This document shows positions 36,200 through 44,626 of a DNA stretch of 64,000 bases, piece after piece. A program made the translations under genes and the position numbers. Source of the stretch: Amycolatopsis alkalitolerans (GTDB lineage: Bacteria > Actinomycetota > Actinomycetes > Mycobacteriales > Pseudonocardiaceae); assembly GCF_006152065.1 (NCBI RefSeq), contig NZ_VDFW01000026.1:1-64000 (forward strand), in the 5' to 3' direction. Within the stretch, counting starts at the first letter, position 1. Each line of letters begins with the position of its first letter. The notes below the pieces were generated by a model, which saw only the letters and a list, made by a program, of their open reading frames with translations, was not told where the DNA came from and made no database searches.

Positions 36200-36771
36200 C
36201 CCTGCGTGGCGATTGTCACCAGATGCCGGAGCAGCTCGTCCGGGGAGGTCACCGTGTGTTCGGTGTACGAGGGCATCCCGGTGCGGTCGAGCAGGGCGCG
36301 CACCTCGTCGGCGGGAAGCCGCGACAGGATCGCCTTGCCGACCCCCGTGCCATGGGGCAGCACGCGCCGTCCGACCTCGGTGAACATGCGCATCGAGTGC
36401 TTCGAGGGCACCTGCGCCACGTACACGACCTCGTCGCGCTCCAGCACCGCCAGGTTCGCCGTCTCGCCGACCTCGTCGACCAGTTCGGCCAGCAGCGGCC
36501 GGGCCCACGTGCCGAACTGCATGCTCGCGTTCTCGCCCAGCCGGATCAGCCGCGCGCCGAGCGCGTAGCGCCGGTTGGTGTTCTGCCGGACGTACCCGAG
36601 TGCCACGAGGGTGCGGATCAGCCGGTGGATGGTGGGCATCGGCAGGCCCGAAGTCGCCGCGAGTTCCGAAAGGCTGGCTTCGCCCCCGGTGTCGGCCAGG
36701 TGCTCCAGCAGCTCGAAGGCGCGGCGCAACGACTGGACGCTGCCGTCCCGGCTCGTCTTCTCCTCGGCCAC
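35995..36771 (-). CDS. IclR family transcriptional regulator, probable regulator of glyoxylate/ureide genes
   Basis: The 258-residue protein has an N-terminal winged helix (QSLRRAFELLEHLADTGGEASLSELAATSGLPMPTIHRLIRTL) and a C-terminal IclR effector domain (LPHGTGVGKAILSRLP and the Asp/Glu/Cys-containing GYAVDESEQELGVRCVAAPL). It is divergent from malate synthase with an 88-base gap that contains a palindrome also found before hyi at 55.3 kb. IclR relatives (AllR, IclR, HypR) sense glyoxylate or allantoin intermediates. Its own 3' end is overlapped by the lipoprotein frame. Confidence 0.88.
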   Translation of the reverse strand: MAEEKTSRDGSVQSLRRAFELLEHLADTGGEASLSELAATSGLPMPTIHRLIRTLVALGYVRQNTNRRYALGARLIRLGENASMQFGTWARPLLAELVDEVGETANLAVLERDEVVYVAQVPSKHSMRMFTEVGRRVLPHGTGVGKAILSRLPADEVRALLDRTGMPSYTEHTVTSPDELLRHLVTIATQGYAVDESEQELGVRCVAAPLTGTPAPAAVSVSGPEGRLTKEAVSRIAPAVQRVAATLSAHLASDDLSA

Positions 36772-36785
36772 GGGCTCTCCTCACA

Positions 36786-36814
36786 TTGAGCTTCCGCTAT
36801 GCAGAAACTATAGT
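36786..36814 (+). promoter_or_regulatory. Malate synthase promoter with IclR-type operator in the spacer
   Basis: TTGAGC (36786-36791), 17 bases, TATAGT (36809-36814) form a good sigma-70-type promoter. The spacer holds TTCCGCTATGCAGAA (36792-36806), an imperfect palindrome nearly identical to one before hyi. A protein bound there would block RNA polymerase. Likely bound by the adjacent IclR regulator. Confidence 0.6.
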
Positions 36815-36859
36815 CCGAGATGTAAAAACCGTACGTCTGTTTTTTTGGAGTGTTGGCGC

Positions 36860-38434
36860 ATGTCTGAAGCTCAGGTGCTCGGCGGGTCGGTCGAGCGAGG
36901 CGACGAGATCCTGACGCGCGAGGCGCTGGAGTTCCTGGCCGGCTTGCACGACAACTTCGCAGCCCGCCGTGACGAGCTGCTCGAAGCCCGGGGCAAGCGC
37001 CGCGAGGAGGCGAAGCGGACCGGGCGGCTGGACTTCCTGCCCGAGACCAAGGAGATCCGCGAGGGGGACTGGCAGGTCGCCGAGGCGCCGGCCGCGCTGC
37101 GCGATCGCCGGGTCGAGATCACCGGCCCCACGGACCGCAAGATGACGATCAACGCGCTGAACTCGGGCGCGAAGGTGTGGCTGGCCGACTTCGAGGACGC
37201 GAACACGCCGCACTGGCGCAATGTCGTCGGTGGCCAGGTCAACCTGCGCGACGCGATCCGGGACGACATCACGCTCGACAGTAACGGCAAGCACTACGAG
37301 CTGCGGAAGGACGCGCCGCTGGCCACCATCGTGGTCCGCCCGCGTGGCTGGCACCTCGACGAGCACAACCTGAGCTTCGGCGACCGCAAGGGCGTCGGCG
37401 CGCTGGTCGACTTCGGGCTGTACTTCTTCCACAACGTGCGCGCGCTGCTGTCGAACGGCGCCGGCCCGTACTTCTACCTGCCGAAGATGGAAAGCCACCT
37501 CGAAGCGCGGCTGTGGAACGACGTGTTCACCTACGCGGAGAAGGAGCTGGGCATCTCCCACGGCACCATCCGCGCCACGGTGCTCATCGAGACCATCCCC
37601 GCCGCGTTCGAGATGGAAGAGATCCTCTACGAGCTGCGTGAGCACGCTTCCGGGCTCAACGCGGGCCGGTGGGACTACCTGTTCAGCATCATCAAGTACT
37701 TCCGTGACGCGGGCGAGAAGTTCGTGCTGCCCGACCGCAACAGCGTCACGATGACCGCGCCGTTCATGCGCGCCTACACCGAACTGCTCGTGCGCACCTG
37801 CCACAAGCGCGGCGCGTTCGCGATCGGCGGGATGGCCGCGTTCATCCCGAGCAAGGACCCGGCGGTCAACGAGACGGCGTTCGCCAAGGTCCACGACGAC
37901 AAGGCGCGCGAGGCCGGCGCCGGGTACGACGGTTCGTGGGTCGCGCACCCGGGCATGGTCGGCATCTGCCGTGAGGAGTTCGACAAGGTCCTCGGGGACA
38001 AGCCGAACCAGCTCGACCGCAAGCGCGAAGAGGTGTCGGTGACCGCCGACCAGCTGCTCGACATCGCCGTCACCGAAGGCTCGGCCACCGCGGCCGGTCT
38101 GCGCGGCGCGGTCGACGTCGGTGTCCAGTACATCGCGTCGTGGCTGGGCGGCAACGGCGCGGCCGGCATCCACAACCTGATGGAGGACGCCGCGACCGCG
38201 GAGATCTCCCGGTCGCAGGTCTGGCAGTGGGTGCAGAACGCCGTCACGCTCGACAACGGCGAGACGGTCACCCGTGACCTGGTCAAGTCGGTGCTCGACG
38301 ACGTGCGCAAGGAGCTGGACGGCCAGGTCCCCGGCGAGCTGCTGGCCCCGGCCGTCGAGCTGTTCGAGGAGGTCGCGCTCGCCGAGCAGTACGTCGACTT
38401 CCTGACCCTGGCCGCCTACGAGCGGATTTCCTGA
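36860..38434 (+). CDS. aceB: Malate synthase A
   Basis: The 524-residue enzyme condenses glyoxylate with acetyl-CoA to malate. Family A layout is clear: REGDWQVA, RRVEITGPTDRKMTINALNSGAKVWLADFEDANTPHW, the IRATVLIETIPAAFEMEEILYELREHASGLNAGRWDY core, and the C-terminal LMEDAATAEISRSQVWQW. ATG start with GGAG nine bases upstream. Its promoter and neighbours tie it to glyoxylate from ureide catabolism as well as to the glyoxylate shunt; isocitrate lyase is not in the window. Confidence 0.95.
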   Translation: MSEAQVLGGSVERGDEILTREALEFLAGLHDNFAARRDELLEARGKRREEAKRTGRLDFLPETKEIREGDWQVAEAPAALRDRRVEITGPTDRKMTINALNSGAKVWLADFEDANTPHWRNVVGGQVNLRDAIRDDITLDSNGKHYELRKDAPLATIVVRPRGWHLDEHNLSFGDRKGVGALVDFGLYFFHNVRALLSNGAGPYFYLPKMESHLEARLWNDVFTYAEKELGISHGTIRATVLIETIPAAFEMEEILYELREHASGLNAGRWDYLFSIIKYFRDAGEKFVLPDRNSVTMTAPFMRAYTELLVRTCHKRGAFAIGGMAAFIPSKDPAVNETAFAKVHDDKAREAGAGYDGSWVAHPGMVGICREEFDKVLGDKPNQLDRKREEVSVTADQLLDIAVTEGSATAAGLRGAVDVGVQYIASWLGGNGAAGIHNLMEDAATAEISRSQVWQWVQNAVTLDNGETVTRDLVKSVLDDVRKELDGQVPGELLAPAVELFEEVALAEQYVDFLTLAAYERIS

Positions 38435-38447
38435 CCTGGAGGCCCGC

Positions 38448-39704
38448 ATGATCGACAATGGCGAAGCCCCCGTTCATGCGGGCCGACCGGGTGCGGGTGT
38501 CCCGCGAGATAGAGTGGCGGGCCGGCTCACCGAGGACACCTACGCCGCGGCGGACGCTCGGCTGTCCGAAGCGGACGCACGGGTCGCGTCGAGGTATCCC
38601 GGCGAGCCGGCCGGACGCCAGCCGGTGCACACGGTGTACGTGCCGGCGCACCGGTACGGCCCCGGCCTGCTCGAGGACTGGGGTGCACAGGCCGGCGCGA
38701 TCTTCGCCGAGCGCGGGCCTGAGCTGGGGCTCGACGAAGCGATCGCCTCACGGGTGCGGCGGAAGCTCGCGGTTGAGCCGATCGAAGACCTGCGGATCGA
38801 CTTCGAGGACGGCTACGGCCATCCCGGGGACGAGGCGGAGGACGCGATGGCGTTCGAGTGCGGCCGCACCTTCGCGGGCGCCGGGAAGCCCCCGTTCGCG
38901 GGTATCCGGTTCAAGAGCTTCGAACCGGCGACGAGGCGGCGCGGCATCCGCACCCTGGATGCGTTCCTGAGCGGGCTGCTGGAGAACGGGGACCTGCCGC
39001 CCGGATTCGTGGTGACGCTGCCGAAGGTCACCGCCGTCGAGCAGGTCGCTGTCGCCGCGGAAATCCTGGCCACGCTGGAGAAGGCGTACGGGCTCGCCGA
39101 GCGGGCCCTGCGGTTCGAGGTCCAGATCGAGACCTCGCAGTCCATTGTGGACGCCGACGGTATGGTCGCGGTGGCGCGGATCATCCAGGCCGCGCAGGGG
39201 CGGTGCAGCGGGCTGCACTACGGCACGTACGACTACAGCGCGGGCCTCGGCATCGCGGCGGCGTACCAGCGCATGGACCATCCGGCGGCAGACTTCGCCA
39301 AGGAGTTGATGCAGGTCAGCGCCGCGGGGACGGGAGTGCGGCTCTCGGACGGTTCGACGAACCGGCTCCCGGTCGGCGACGCGGTTCTGGAGGGCTGGCG
39401 CGAGCATCTGCGGCTCGTGCGGCGTTCGCTGGAACGGGGCTTCTACCAAGGCTGGGACCTGCACCCGCACCAGTTGCCGACCCGGTTCGCCGCGACCTAC
39501 GCCTTCTTCCGCGAAGGGCTGCCGTCGGCCGCCGCGCGGTTGCGGGACTACGCGAATGAGGCGGACAGCGGCGTCCTCGACGAGCCCGCCACCGCGCAGG
39601 CCCTCGCCGCCTTCCTTTGCCGGGGCCTCGACTGCGGCGCCCTGGACGAAGCCGAGATGCCGATGTCCCGCGCGCGCCTGGACGCCTACGCCCGCCGAGC
39701 CTGA
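38448..39704 (+). CDS. DUF6986 / HpcH-HpaI aldolase-citrate lyase-like protein
   Basis: The 418-residue protein has a CitE/HpcH-like barrel: metal-binding acids in EDLRIDFEDGYGHPGDEAED and FEVQIETSQSIVDADG, and SGLHYGTYDYSAGLGI. It lies 13 bases after aceB with AGG before the ATG, so they are one operon. DUF6986 proteins are found beside malate synthase and allantoin genes in other actinomycetes, which suggests a glyoxylate- or ureide-related reaction, but none is established to my knowledge. The 3' end overlaps the convergent ferredoxin gene by 19 bases. Confidence 0.8.
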   Translation: MIDNGEAPVHAGRPGAGVPRDRVAGRLTEDTYAAADARLSEADARVASRYPGEPAGRQPVHTVYVPAHRYGPGLLEDWGAQAGAIFAERGPELGLDEAIASRVRRKLAVEPIEDLRIDFEDGYGHPGDEAEDAMAFECGRTFAGAGKPPFAGIRFKSFEPATRRRGIRTLDAFLSGLLENGDLPPGFVVTLPKVTAVEQVAVAAEILATLEKAYGLAERALRFEVQIETSQSIVDADGMVAVARIIQAAQGRCSGLHYGTYDYSAGLGIAAAYQRMDHPAADFAKELMQVSAAGTGVRLSDGSTNRLPVGDAVLEGWREHLRLVRRSLERGFYQGWDLHPHQLPTRFAATYAFFREGLPSAAARLRDYANEADSGVLDEPATAQALAAFLCRGLDCGALDEAEMPMSRARLDAYARRA

Positions 39705-39904
39705 TCGCGCAACCGCAGGGCGAGCGTCGGGCACGCGGAAACGGCTTCGCGTGCCTCGCCCAGCAGCCGCGACGGCACCGGCGCGCCGCTGATGATCGGA
39801 TAGCCCCACTCGTCCAGGTCGATCATCTCCGGCAACAGCGCGGCGCACAGCCCATGCGCCCGGCAGGCGATCGGATCGAGCCGGAACACGCGATCCTCGC
39901 TCAT
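39686..39904 (-). CDS. Ferredoxin, 3Fe-4S type
   Basis: A 72-residue protein with DPIACRAHGLCAALLPEM near the start and ACP at the end of the fold (SACPTLALRL). Two Cys in CRAHGLC plus one CP give three ligands, matching a [3Fe-4S] cluster ferredoxin. Start ATG overlaps the stop of the NuoF-like gene by four bases; it is the last gene of the redox operon, likely the small electron carrier for it. Confidence 0.85.
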   Translation of the reverse strand: MSEDRVFRLDPIACRAHGLCAALLPEMIDLDEWGYPIISGAPVPSRLLGEAREAVSACPTLALRLRDQARRA

Positions 39905-41142
39905 CGCACTCCCTCCGCCCTGGCCGGGAGCAGCAGCCGCCCGGCGCCGCGGCACGGCCGCCCGGCCACATGCGCGGCCAGATCGGCTTCGAACACCCGC
40001 AGCGCGCTGTTCGCGAGCCGCACCGCACCGTCGGGATGCCCGCAGGCGCCACGGCGGCTGATCACCGGCAGCCGGTTCCGCAGCCGCTTGGCGGCGGCGC
40101 GGGCGGGCGGGCCGCCTGCCACCAGTTCCCCGAAGTCCTCCGCGATCGCGGGAAGGCCGAACATGCACGGCCCGCACTGCCCGGCCGACTCGGTCGCCAG
40201 GTAGTGCAGGATCTGCGCCGTTTCGGTGAGCCCGCATCCGCGTGCGGGCAGCGGGGTCAGCGTGCCGACGCCGAGCGCGGCGTTCGCGGCGGCGAACTCG
40301 GGATATCCCAGACGCAGGCCGAACGCCGTCGCCGCGGGCAGCCAGGTGCCGGCGTAACCGCCGGTCAAGATCGCCTGCACGGGTTCGCGTGGCCCGCCGG
40401 CGGCATCGAAAACCTGCCCCAGCGTCAGGCCGAACGGAACCTCATACACCCCGGGCCGGGCGAGCGCGCCGCCGAGTGTCACCAGTGCGGTGCCGGGAGA
40501 CTCGGCGGTGCCGCAGCCGCGATACCAGCCCGCGCCGTACCGCGCGATCAGCGCGATGTGCGCGAGCGTCTCGACGTTGTCGACCAGGGTGGGCCGGCCT
40601 CGCACCCCGCGTTCGAACGGGCGAGGCGGTTTCGCCGTGGGCAGGGCCTTGCCGGTGTTGATGAGGTTCACCAGCGCGGATTCCTCGCTCGCGACATACC
40701 GCGCGGGCACCTCGACGAGGTCGATCCGGACACCGCCGGCCGGCCGCGCGGCCAGTGCCGCGCCGAGGCTCGACGCCTGCGGACCGCCGGGGTGGACGCA
40801 GATGGCGGCCTCGCGCGCGCCGACCGCCCCGGCCGCCAGTTCGATGCCCTCGATCACGAGCTGGGGCGCGGCGCACAGCAGCACCCGGTCCTTGCCGCTG
40901 AGCCGCTCGCCTTCGCAGCCGTTCGCGACGACGACCGGGTCGCGCCCGGCCGCGACGGTGCGCAGCTTGCGCGCGGTCGGGAACCCGGCGCCACCGCGGC
41001 CGCGAAGTCCGGCGGCCTCGACCGCACCGATGAGCGCTTCGCCGGTGTGACGGTGACTCCGCGGGGGCCGCCGTGCCCACGCGCCGAGGAGGCGGCGAGG
41101 TTCGGTCGGCGAGGGCAGCAGGGGAGCGGAGGTGCCGGTCAC
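39901..41142 (-). CDS. NuoF-like NADH-binding iron-sulfur flavoprotein
   Basis: A 413-residue protein with the complex I 51-kDa fold: GRGGAGFPTARKLR (NADH/FMN loop), VVANGCEGERLSGKDRVLL, VDNVETLAHIALI and a C-terminal SAGQCGPCMFGL with a further Cys in RGACGHPDG (4Fe-4S site). A GTG start is used within the end of the upstream gene (four-base overlap). It probably oxidises NADH and hands electrons to the membrane ferric-reductase-like subunit or ferredoxin. It stands apart from any nuo operon. Confidence 0.85.
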   Translation of the reverse strand: MTGTSAPLLPSPTEPRRLLGAWARRPPRSHRHTGEALIGAVEAAGLRGRGGAGFPTARKLRTVAAGRDPVVVANGCEGERLSGKDRVLLCAAPQLVIEGIELAAGAVGAREAAICVHPGGPQASSLGAALAARPAGGVRIDLVEVPARYVASEESALVNLINTGKALPTAKPPRPFERGVRGRPTLVDNVETLAHIALIARYGAGWYRGCGTAESPGTALVTLGGALARPGVYEVPFGLTLGQVFDAAGGPREPVQAILTGGYAGTWLPAATAFGLRLGYPEFAAANAALGVGTLTPLPARGCGLTETAQILHYLATESAGQCGPCMFGLPAIAEDFGELVAGGPPARAAAKRLRNRLPVISRRGACGHPDGAVRLANSALRVFEADLAAHVAGRPCRGAGRLLLPARAEGVR

Positions 41143-41702
41143 CGGCCACCGCCCGAGAAGTGGCGCCGGGCCTCGGTGTCGGGATGGGTCGCCGCCAGCC
41201 GCCACAGCACCACGCCCGCGACCACGACGACGCACAGCACGGTGAGGCCGCGCACCCACAGCAGGCGCGAGTCGGCGCCGCCGATGGTGAACCCGTGCAC
41301 GACCGCCGCCGGCCAGCACAGGTAGGCAGCCCAGTGCAGCGCCCGCCAGGTCCGCGCGTTCAGGTGCGGGCGGAGCAGGCTCGACACCAGCAGCGCGAGG
41401 AACAGGTCGAACGCGACGGCGCCGAAGCCCAGCCACGCGGGCTGGTAGCTCGAGACGAACGGCACGACCGCGTCCAGCCACTGGATCCCGGCGTACGTGT
41501 CGATGATCGCGGTCGCGATGTGCACACCGAGGAACGCCAGTGTGACAAGGGAAAGGTTCCGATGGATCGCCGCGACGACGAACCGGGGCCAGCCGCGTGA
41601 GGAGAACCGTCCCGCGTTCAGCGCGCCGAGCACCACGACGGCGGTGAACAGCACCAGGGAAGCCAGCCCGGTGGCGCGGCTGACGTACCAGAGCGCGGTC
41701 AT
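41139..41702 (-). CDS. Ferric-reductase-like transmembrane protein
   Basis: A 187-residue membrane protein with about five or six helices and conserved histidines positioned for heme (AAIHRNLSLVTLAFLGVHIATAI, ALHWAAYLCWPAAVVHG), as in the ferric reductase-like transmembrane domain. It overlaps apbE upstream and the NuoF-like gene downstream by four bases each. Likely passes electrons across the membrane. Confidence 0.85.
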   Translation of the reverse strand: MTALWYVSRATGLASLVLFTAVVVLGALNAGRFSSRGWPRFVVAAIHRNLSLVTLAFLGVHIATAIIDTYAGIQWLDAVVPFVSSYQPAWLGFGAVAFDLFLALLVSSLLRPHLNARTWRALHWAAYLCWPAAVVHGFTIGGADSRLLWVRGLTVLCVVVVAGVVLWRLAATHPDTEARRHFSGGGR

Positions 41703-42616
41703 GCCGGCCAGCCCGCGACTGTGGTGACCTCGCCGTCCATCGCGACGAGGCGGGCGGGGAGACCGCGCGTGGTGAGCCAGTCCGGCGCCTGCTCGCCCAG
41801 CACGATGGCGGCGGTGCTCGCGGTGTTCGCGTCCACGCAGGTCGCCGCGGCGACGCTCACCGTCCGCCAGACCGGCGGAGGCACGTCGCCCGTACGCGGG
41901 TCGACGATGTGGTGCAGGGTCCTGCCCGCCCGCCGCCACGTCCGCCGCGTGACGCTGGAGGTCGCCAGGCCGCCGGAGACCACGGTCACCACCGGATCGC
42001 GCCCCGGATCGGTGCGGGCGTGGTCGTCACCGACGACGACGGGCCAGCCGCCCGCGGGCGCGGAGCCCGAGGTCGCGATGTCGCCGCCCAGCCCCACGAG
42101 CACCCCGCAGGCGGTGGCCGCCGCGGCCCGCCGCGCCGCCCGGTCCGCGGCGAGCGCCTTCGCCGTCGCGCCGAGGTCGAGCCGGACCCCGCGTGGCACC
42201 ACGACCTGCCCGCGCTCGAGGTCCAGTCGTACGCACCACCAGCCCGGCGCAGGTCCGGCCGGGCGTGCGGCGTCCGGTGCGTCCGGTGCCACCGCGGCGA
42301 AGTCGTCGTCGTAGCCCAGGGCCCGCACGGCCTGGCCCACCGTGGGGTCGACGAGCCCGTCGGTCAGCCGCGCCGCGCGCAGCGCCGCCGCCAGCGCCTC
42401 GGCGAGCAGCGGGCTCACCGGGCATGCGGCACCCGGCCGCAACCGCGAGATCTCGGAGTCGGCCCGGAACCGGCTGGCGGCCTCGTCGATCGCGGCGATC
42501 TCGGCGTGGACCGCACGCTCGGCCACCACGAGCAGCGAAGGCTCGGTGACCAGGATTTCGGCGGTGGTGCCCAAAGCGGGAAACCGGGCCACCGGGACGG
42601 CATGGCTGGTGCTCAC
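41699..42616 (-). CDS. apbE: FAD:protein FMN transferase ApbE
   Basis: The 305-residue enzyme attaches FMN covalently to Thr/Ser of redox proteins. Motifs: RFRADSEISRLRPG, the GVRLDLGATAKALAADRA core, GLGGDIATSGSAP, and the metal/FAD region CVDANTASTAAIVLG. GTG start with AAGGAG. It is the first gene of a leftward operon (apbE, ferric reductase-like, NuoF-like, ferredoxin). No protein with an obvious FMN-attachment motif is encoded in the window, so its substrate is elsewhere or unusual. Confidence 0.92.
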   Translation of the reverse strand: MSTSHAVPVARFPALGTTAEILVTEPSLLVVAERAVHAEIAAIDEAASRFRADSEISRLRPGAACPVSPLLAEALAAALRAARLTDGLVDPTVGQAVRALGYDDDFAAVAPDAPDAARPAGPAPGWWCVRLDLERGQVVVPRGVRLDLGATAKALAADRAARRAAAATACGVLVGLGGDIATSGSAPAGGWPVVVGDDHARTDPGRDPVVTVVSGGLATSSVTRRTWRRAGRTLHHIVDPRTGDVPPPVWRTVSVAAATCVDANTASTAAIVLGEQAPDWLTTRGLPARLVAMDGEVTTVAGWPA

Positions 42617-42674
42617 GGACGCTCCTTCACTCCGAAGAGCCGTTCTGACCAGTCTCAGCCGCCTCTCTTGGGGA

Positions 42675-42706
42675 ATTCTGGGAGGTTCCAAGACTTCTCC
42701 CAGAAT
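42675..42706. promoter_or_regulatory. Perfect 10-bp inverted repeat between apbE and the QAPQY-repeat gene
   Basis: ATTCTGGGAG at 42675-42684 is the exact reverse complement of CTCCCAGAAT at 42697-42706, separated by 12 bases. Its place between divergent genes, about 60 bases from apbE and 35 from the other start, suits an operator controlling both. Confidence 0.6.
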
Positions 42707-42740
42707 GCGCGCGGAGACTCGGCGCCCAGAGGTGGTGACG

Positions 42741-43121
42741 ATGAACGCGCGCCAGTGGCGGCGGGCCCGGATCGCGGCCCGCGAAGAAGGTAAGCGCCGG
42801 GTCGCGGCGGCGACCCGCTGGTCGGTCGCGGCCGGGGTCGCGCTCGCCGGGGTGTTCGGAGTCGTGCTCGGCTCCGGTGCGCTGGCGGACGCGATCGGTT
42901 CGGTGAGCGAGCACGACAGCGGGACGCCGTCGTCCAGTGACGACGGTTCGGGCGGCCTGCAGGCTCCACAGCAGGCTCCACAGCAGGCGCCGCAGTACTC
43001 CCAGCAGCAGGCGCCACAGTATTCGCAGCAGCAGGCCCCGCAGTACACCCAGCAACAAGCCCCGCAGTACTCGCCGAGCTTCGGTCTCGGCGGCGGTCAC
43101 GCCTCTTCCGGCGCTTCCTGA
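42741..43121 (+). CDS. Small membrane-anchored protein with QQAPQYS repeats
   Basis: A 126-residue protein: a basic head (NARQWRRARIAAREEGKRR), one membrane helix (WSVAAGVALAGVFGVVLGSG), an acidic Ser-rich linker, then tandem eight-residue QQAPQYSQ-type repeats and a Gly-rich end. AGAGGTGG precedes the ATG. The exported tail is low-complexity with several Tyr. It may bind a surface or protein partner of the redox cluster; no flavin-attachment motif is seen. Function unknown. Confidence 0.7.
   Translation: MNARQWRRARIAAREEGKRRVAAATRWSVAAGVALAGVFGVVLGSGALADAIGSVSEHDSGTPSSSDDGSGGLQAPQQAPQQAPQYSQQQAPQYSQQQAPQYTQQQAPQYSPSFGLGGGHASSGAS
42960..43077 (+). repeat. In-frame tandem repeat, 24-bp unit (QQAPQYSQ)
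   Basis: About three full 24-base units with third-position variation, preceded by two shorter 12-15 base CAGGCTCCACAG units. The synonymous differences show selection to keep the peptide rather than recent DNA expansion. Confidence 0.8.
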
Positions 43122-43124
43122 CAT

Positions 43125-44564
43125 TCACGACCGCAACGCGAGGTATACGTCCACCTGGGTCGCGAAGTCGTTGAGATCCAGCCCCAGCAGTTCCGAGGCG
43201 CGTGTGATCCGGTACCGCAACGTGTTCACGTGGACGTGCAGCGCTTTCGCGGCGGCGGTGGGAGAGCTCGAACACTCCAGGAACACGCGCACGGTCCGCA
43301 CGAGGTCGGTGCCCTGCGCGGCGTCATAGGCGAGCAGCCCGCCGAGGACGCGCTCCCGCATCGAACGCCGTAACTCGTCGGGCGCGCCGGCGATCAGCAG
43401 CCGGTGCACGGCGACGTCCTCACCGGCGACGACGGCCGAGCGCTCGCCACGCCGGGCCGCGACTTCCACGGCGTACAGCGCTTCCTGCGCCGCACCGCGT
43501 AGCCCGTCGACCATCACGGGCCCGCTGAGTCCCACGGACACGCCGGAAAGGTCGACAAATCGCTCCACAGTGGACAAGCGCTCGCGGGCGATCGAAGCCC
43601 AGTGGGCCGGCCAGTGCTCGTCCACCTCCACGATCCCGTACGCGTCCTCGCCGACGGCTCCGAACGACGCCGAAGTCTCCGCGAGAAGTTCGGCCAGCAG
43701 TTCCGGCGCGAGTTCGCCGTCCTGCGTGCGGGCCACCACCACGCGCACCGGATCCGTCCGGCCCGACGAGGCGAGCGCCGCCGCGAGATCACCCCCGCCA
43801 CCGGCCAGCGCCGCGAACAGCGGTGCGGCCGCGCGGTCGGCCATCTGCCGGACCTGCTCCGCGCGGGCACGGGCGAGGCTGACCAGCCCGGCCAGTTCGT
43901 CGGCCAGATCGTCGGTCTCCGGGGTCCGGACCGCGAGGATCCACGGGATCGCGAACCGCCCGCCGACCGGGAGCAGCGTGTACTCGTCGCGGATCGTGCG
44001 CTCGCGGTCCGGCATGAACCACTCGACCGGCGGCGCTTCCGGGGTGGTCCCGCCGACGACGCGCCCGGTGCCGGACAGCACCCAGCAGGCCGCCCGGAGT
44101 TCCTCCGCGCCCTGCCGCAACAACACCGGCAGCGGAGCGTCCGCTGTGGACAGCAAGCGTTTGCGCGCGCCGCTGGGCTCGCGCCCCCGGTCCGCCGCGA
44201 GCGCGAGCACGACGCGTTCGGTGATCACCGCGAACGACAGGTCCGCCGGCACCTCGAGCAGCGGGATCCGGTGCTGGGCGCAAGCCCGCACGACGTCGTC
44301 GGGGATGCCATCGGTGTCCGCGCCCGAGGCCGCGAGCGCCGCGACCCCCGCGCGGGCGAGCGAGGACACCCAGTCCTCGGCGTCCCCGGGCTCGCGCCAC
44401 CACAGCAGGCCGCTCAGCACGAGTTCGCCCGTGGAGACATACCGGCTGGGATCGGGCAGTTCGGTCACATAGATCCGGCTGATCTCGCGGCCGAGCAGCG
44501 CCGAACCCGTGCGCAGCCGCATCCGCAGCTCCGGGATCTCCAGCAGGGTCTTCACGGACGTCAT
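43125..44564 (-). CDS. pucR: PucR family purine catabolism regulator
   Basis: The 479-residue protein has the N-terminal purine catabolism regulator domain (SVKTLLEIPELRMRLRTGS, ELPDPSRYVSTGELVLSGL), a central GGDEF-like segment, and the C-terminal PucR helix-turn-helix (VRTVRVFLECSSSPTAAAKALHVHVNTLRYRITRASELLGLDL). ATG 44564 gives the usual family start; GTG 44585 is an alternative. It lies beside the xanthine dehydrogenase operon and is divergent from an ArsR-like gene, so it likely controls purine use. Its 3' end lies three bases from the convergent repeat protein gene. Confidence 0.9.
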   Translation of the reverse strand: MTSVKTLLEIPELRMRLRTGSALLGREISRIYVTELPDPSRYVSTGELVLSGLLWWREPGDAEDWVSSLARAGVAALAASGADTDGIPDDVVRACAQHRIPLLEVPADLSFAVITERVVLALAADRGREPSGARKRLLSTADAPLPVLLRQGAEELRAACWVLSGTGRVVGGTTPEAPPVEWFMPDRERTIRDEYTLLPVGGRFAIPWILAVRTPETDDLADELAGLVSLARARAEQVRQMADRAAAPLFAALAGGGGDLAAALASSGRTDPVRVVVARTQDGELAPELLAELLAETSASFGAVGEDAYGIVEVDEHWPAHWASIARERLSTVERFVDLSGVSVGLSGPVMVDGLRGAAQEALYAVEVAARRGERSAVVAGEDVAVHRLLIAGAPDELRRSMRERVLGGLLAYDAAQGTDLVRTVRVFLECSSSPTAAAKALHVHVNTLRYRITRASELLGLDLNDFATQVDVYLALRS

Positions 44565-44588
44565 GGTCTGCCGATCGTACTGCACTAA

Positions 44589-44610
44589 TTTAAGTATGGA
44601 CTTATATAAG
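44589..44610. promoter_or_regulatory. Overlapping AT-rich dyads between pucR and the ArsR-like gene
   Basis: TAAGT (44591-44595), ATGG, ACTTA (44600-44604) is a perfect inverted repeat, overlapping the 10-bp palindrome CTTATATAAG (44601-44610). The latter also looks like the -10 region of the rightward gene, and TTAAAT on the minus strand (44589-44594) like that of pucR. ArsR-type regulators commonly bind such AT-rich dyads, so autoregulation and cross-control of pucR are likely. Confidence 0.5.
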
Positions 44611-44626
44611 CGGCCACTGAGAAGAT

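Noticed and set aside
42960-43077. Tandem repeat as a minisatellite or CRISPR
   Set aside because: The 24-base units are in frame and differ mainly at third positions, so they are protein repeats.
42741-43121. Flavinylation target of ApbE in the QQAPQYS protein
   Set aside because: No DGxT(G/A)(S/A)T-type motif is present; retained only as an open question in the findings.
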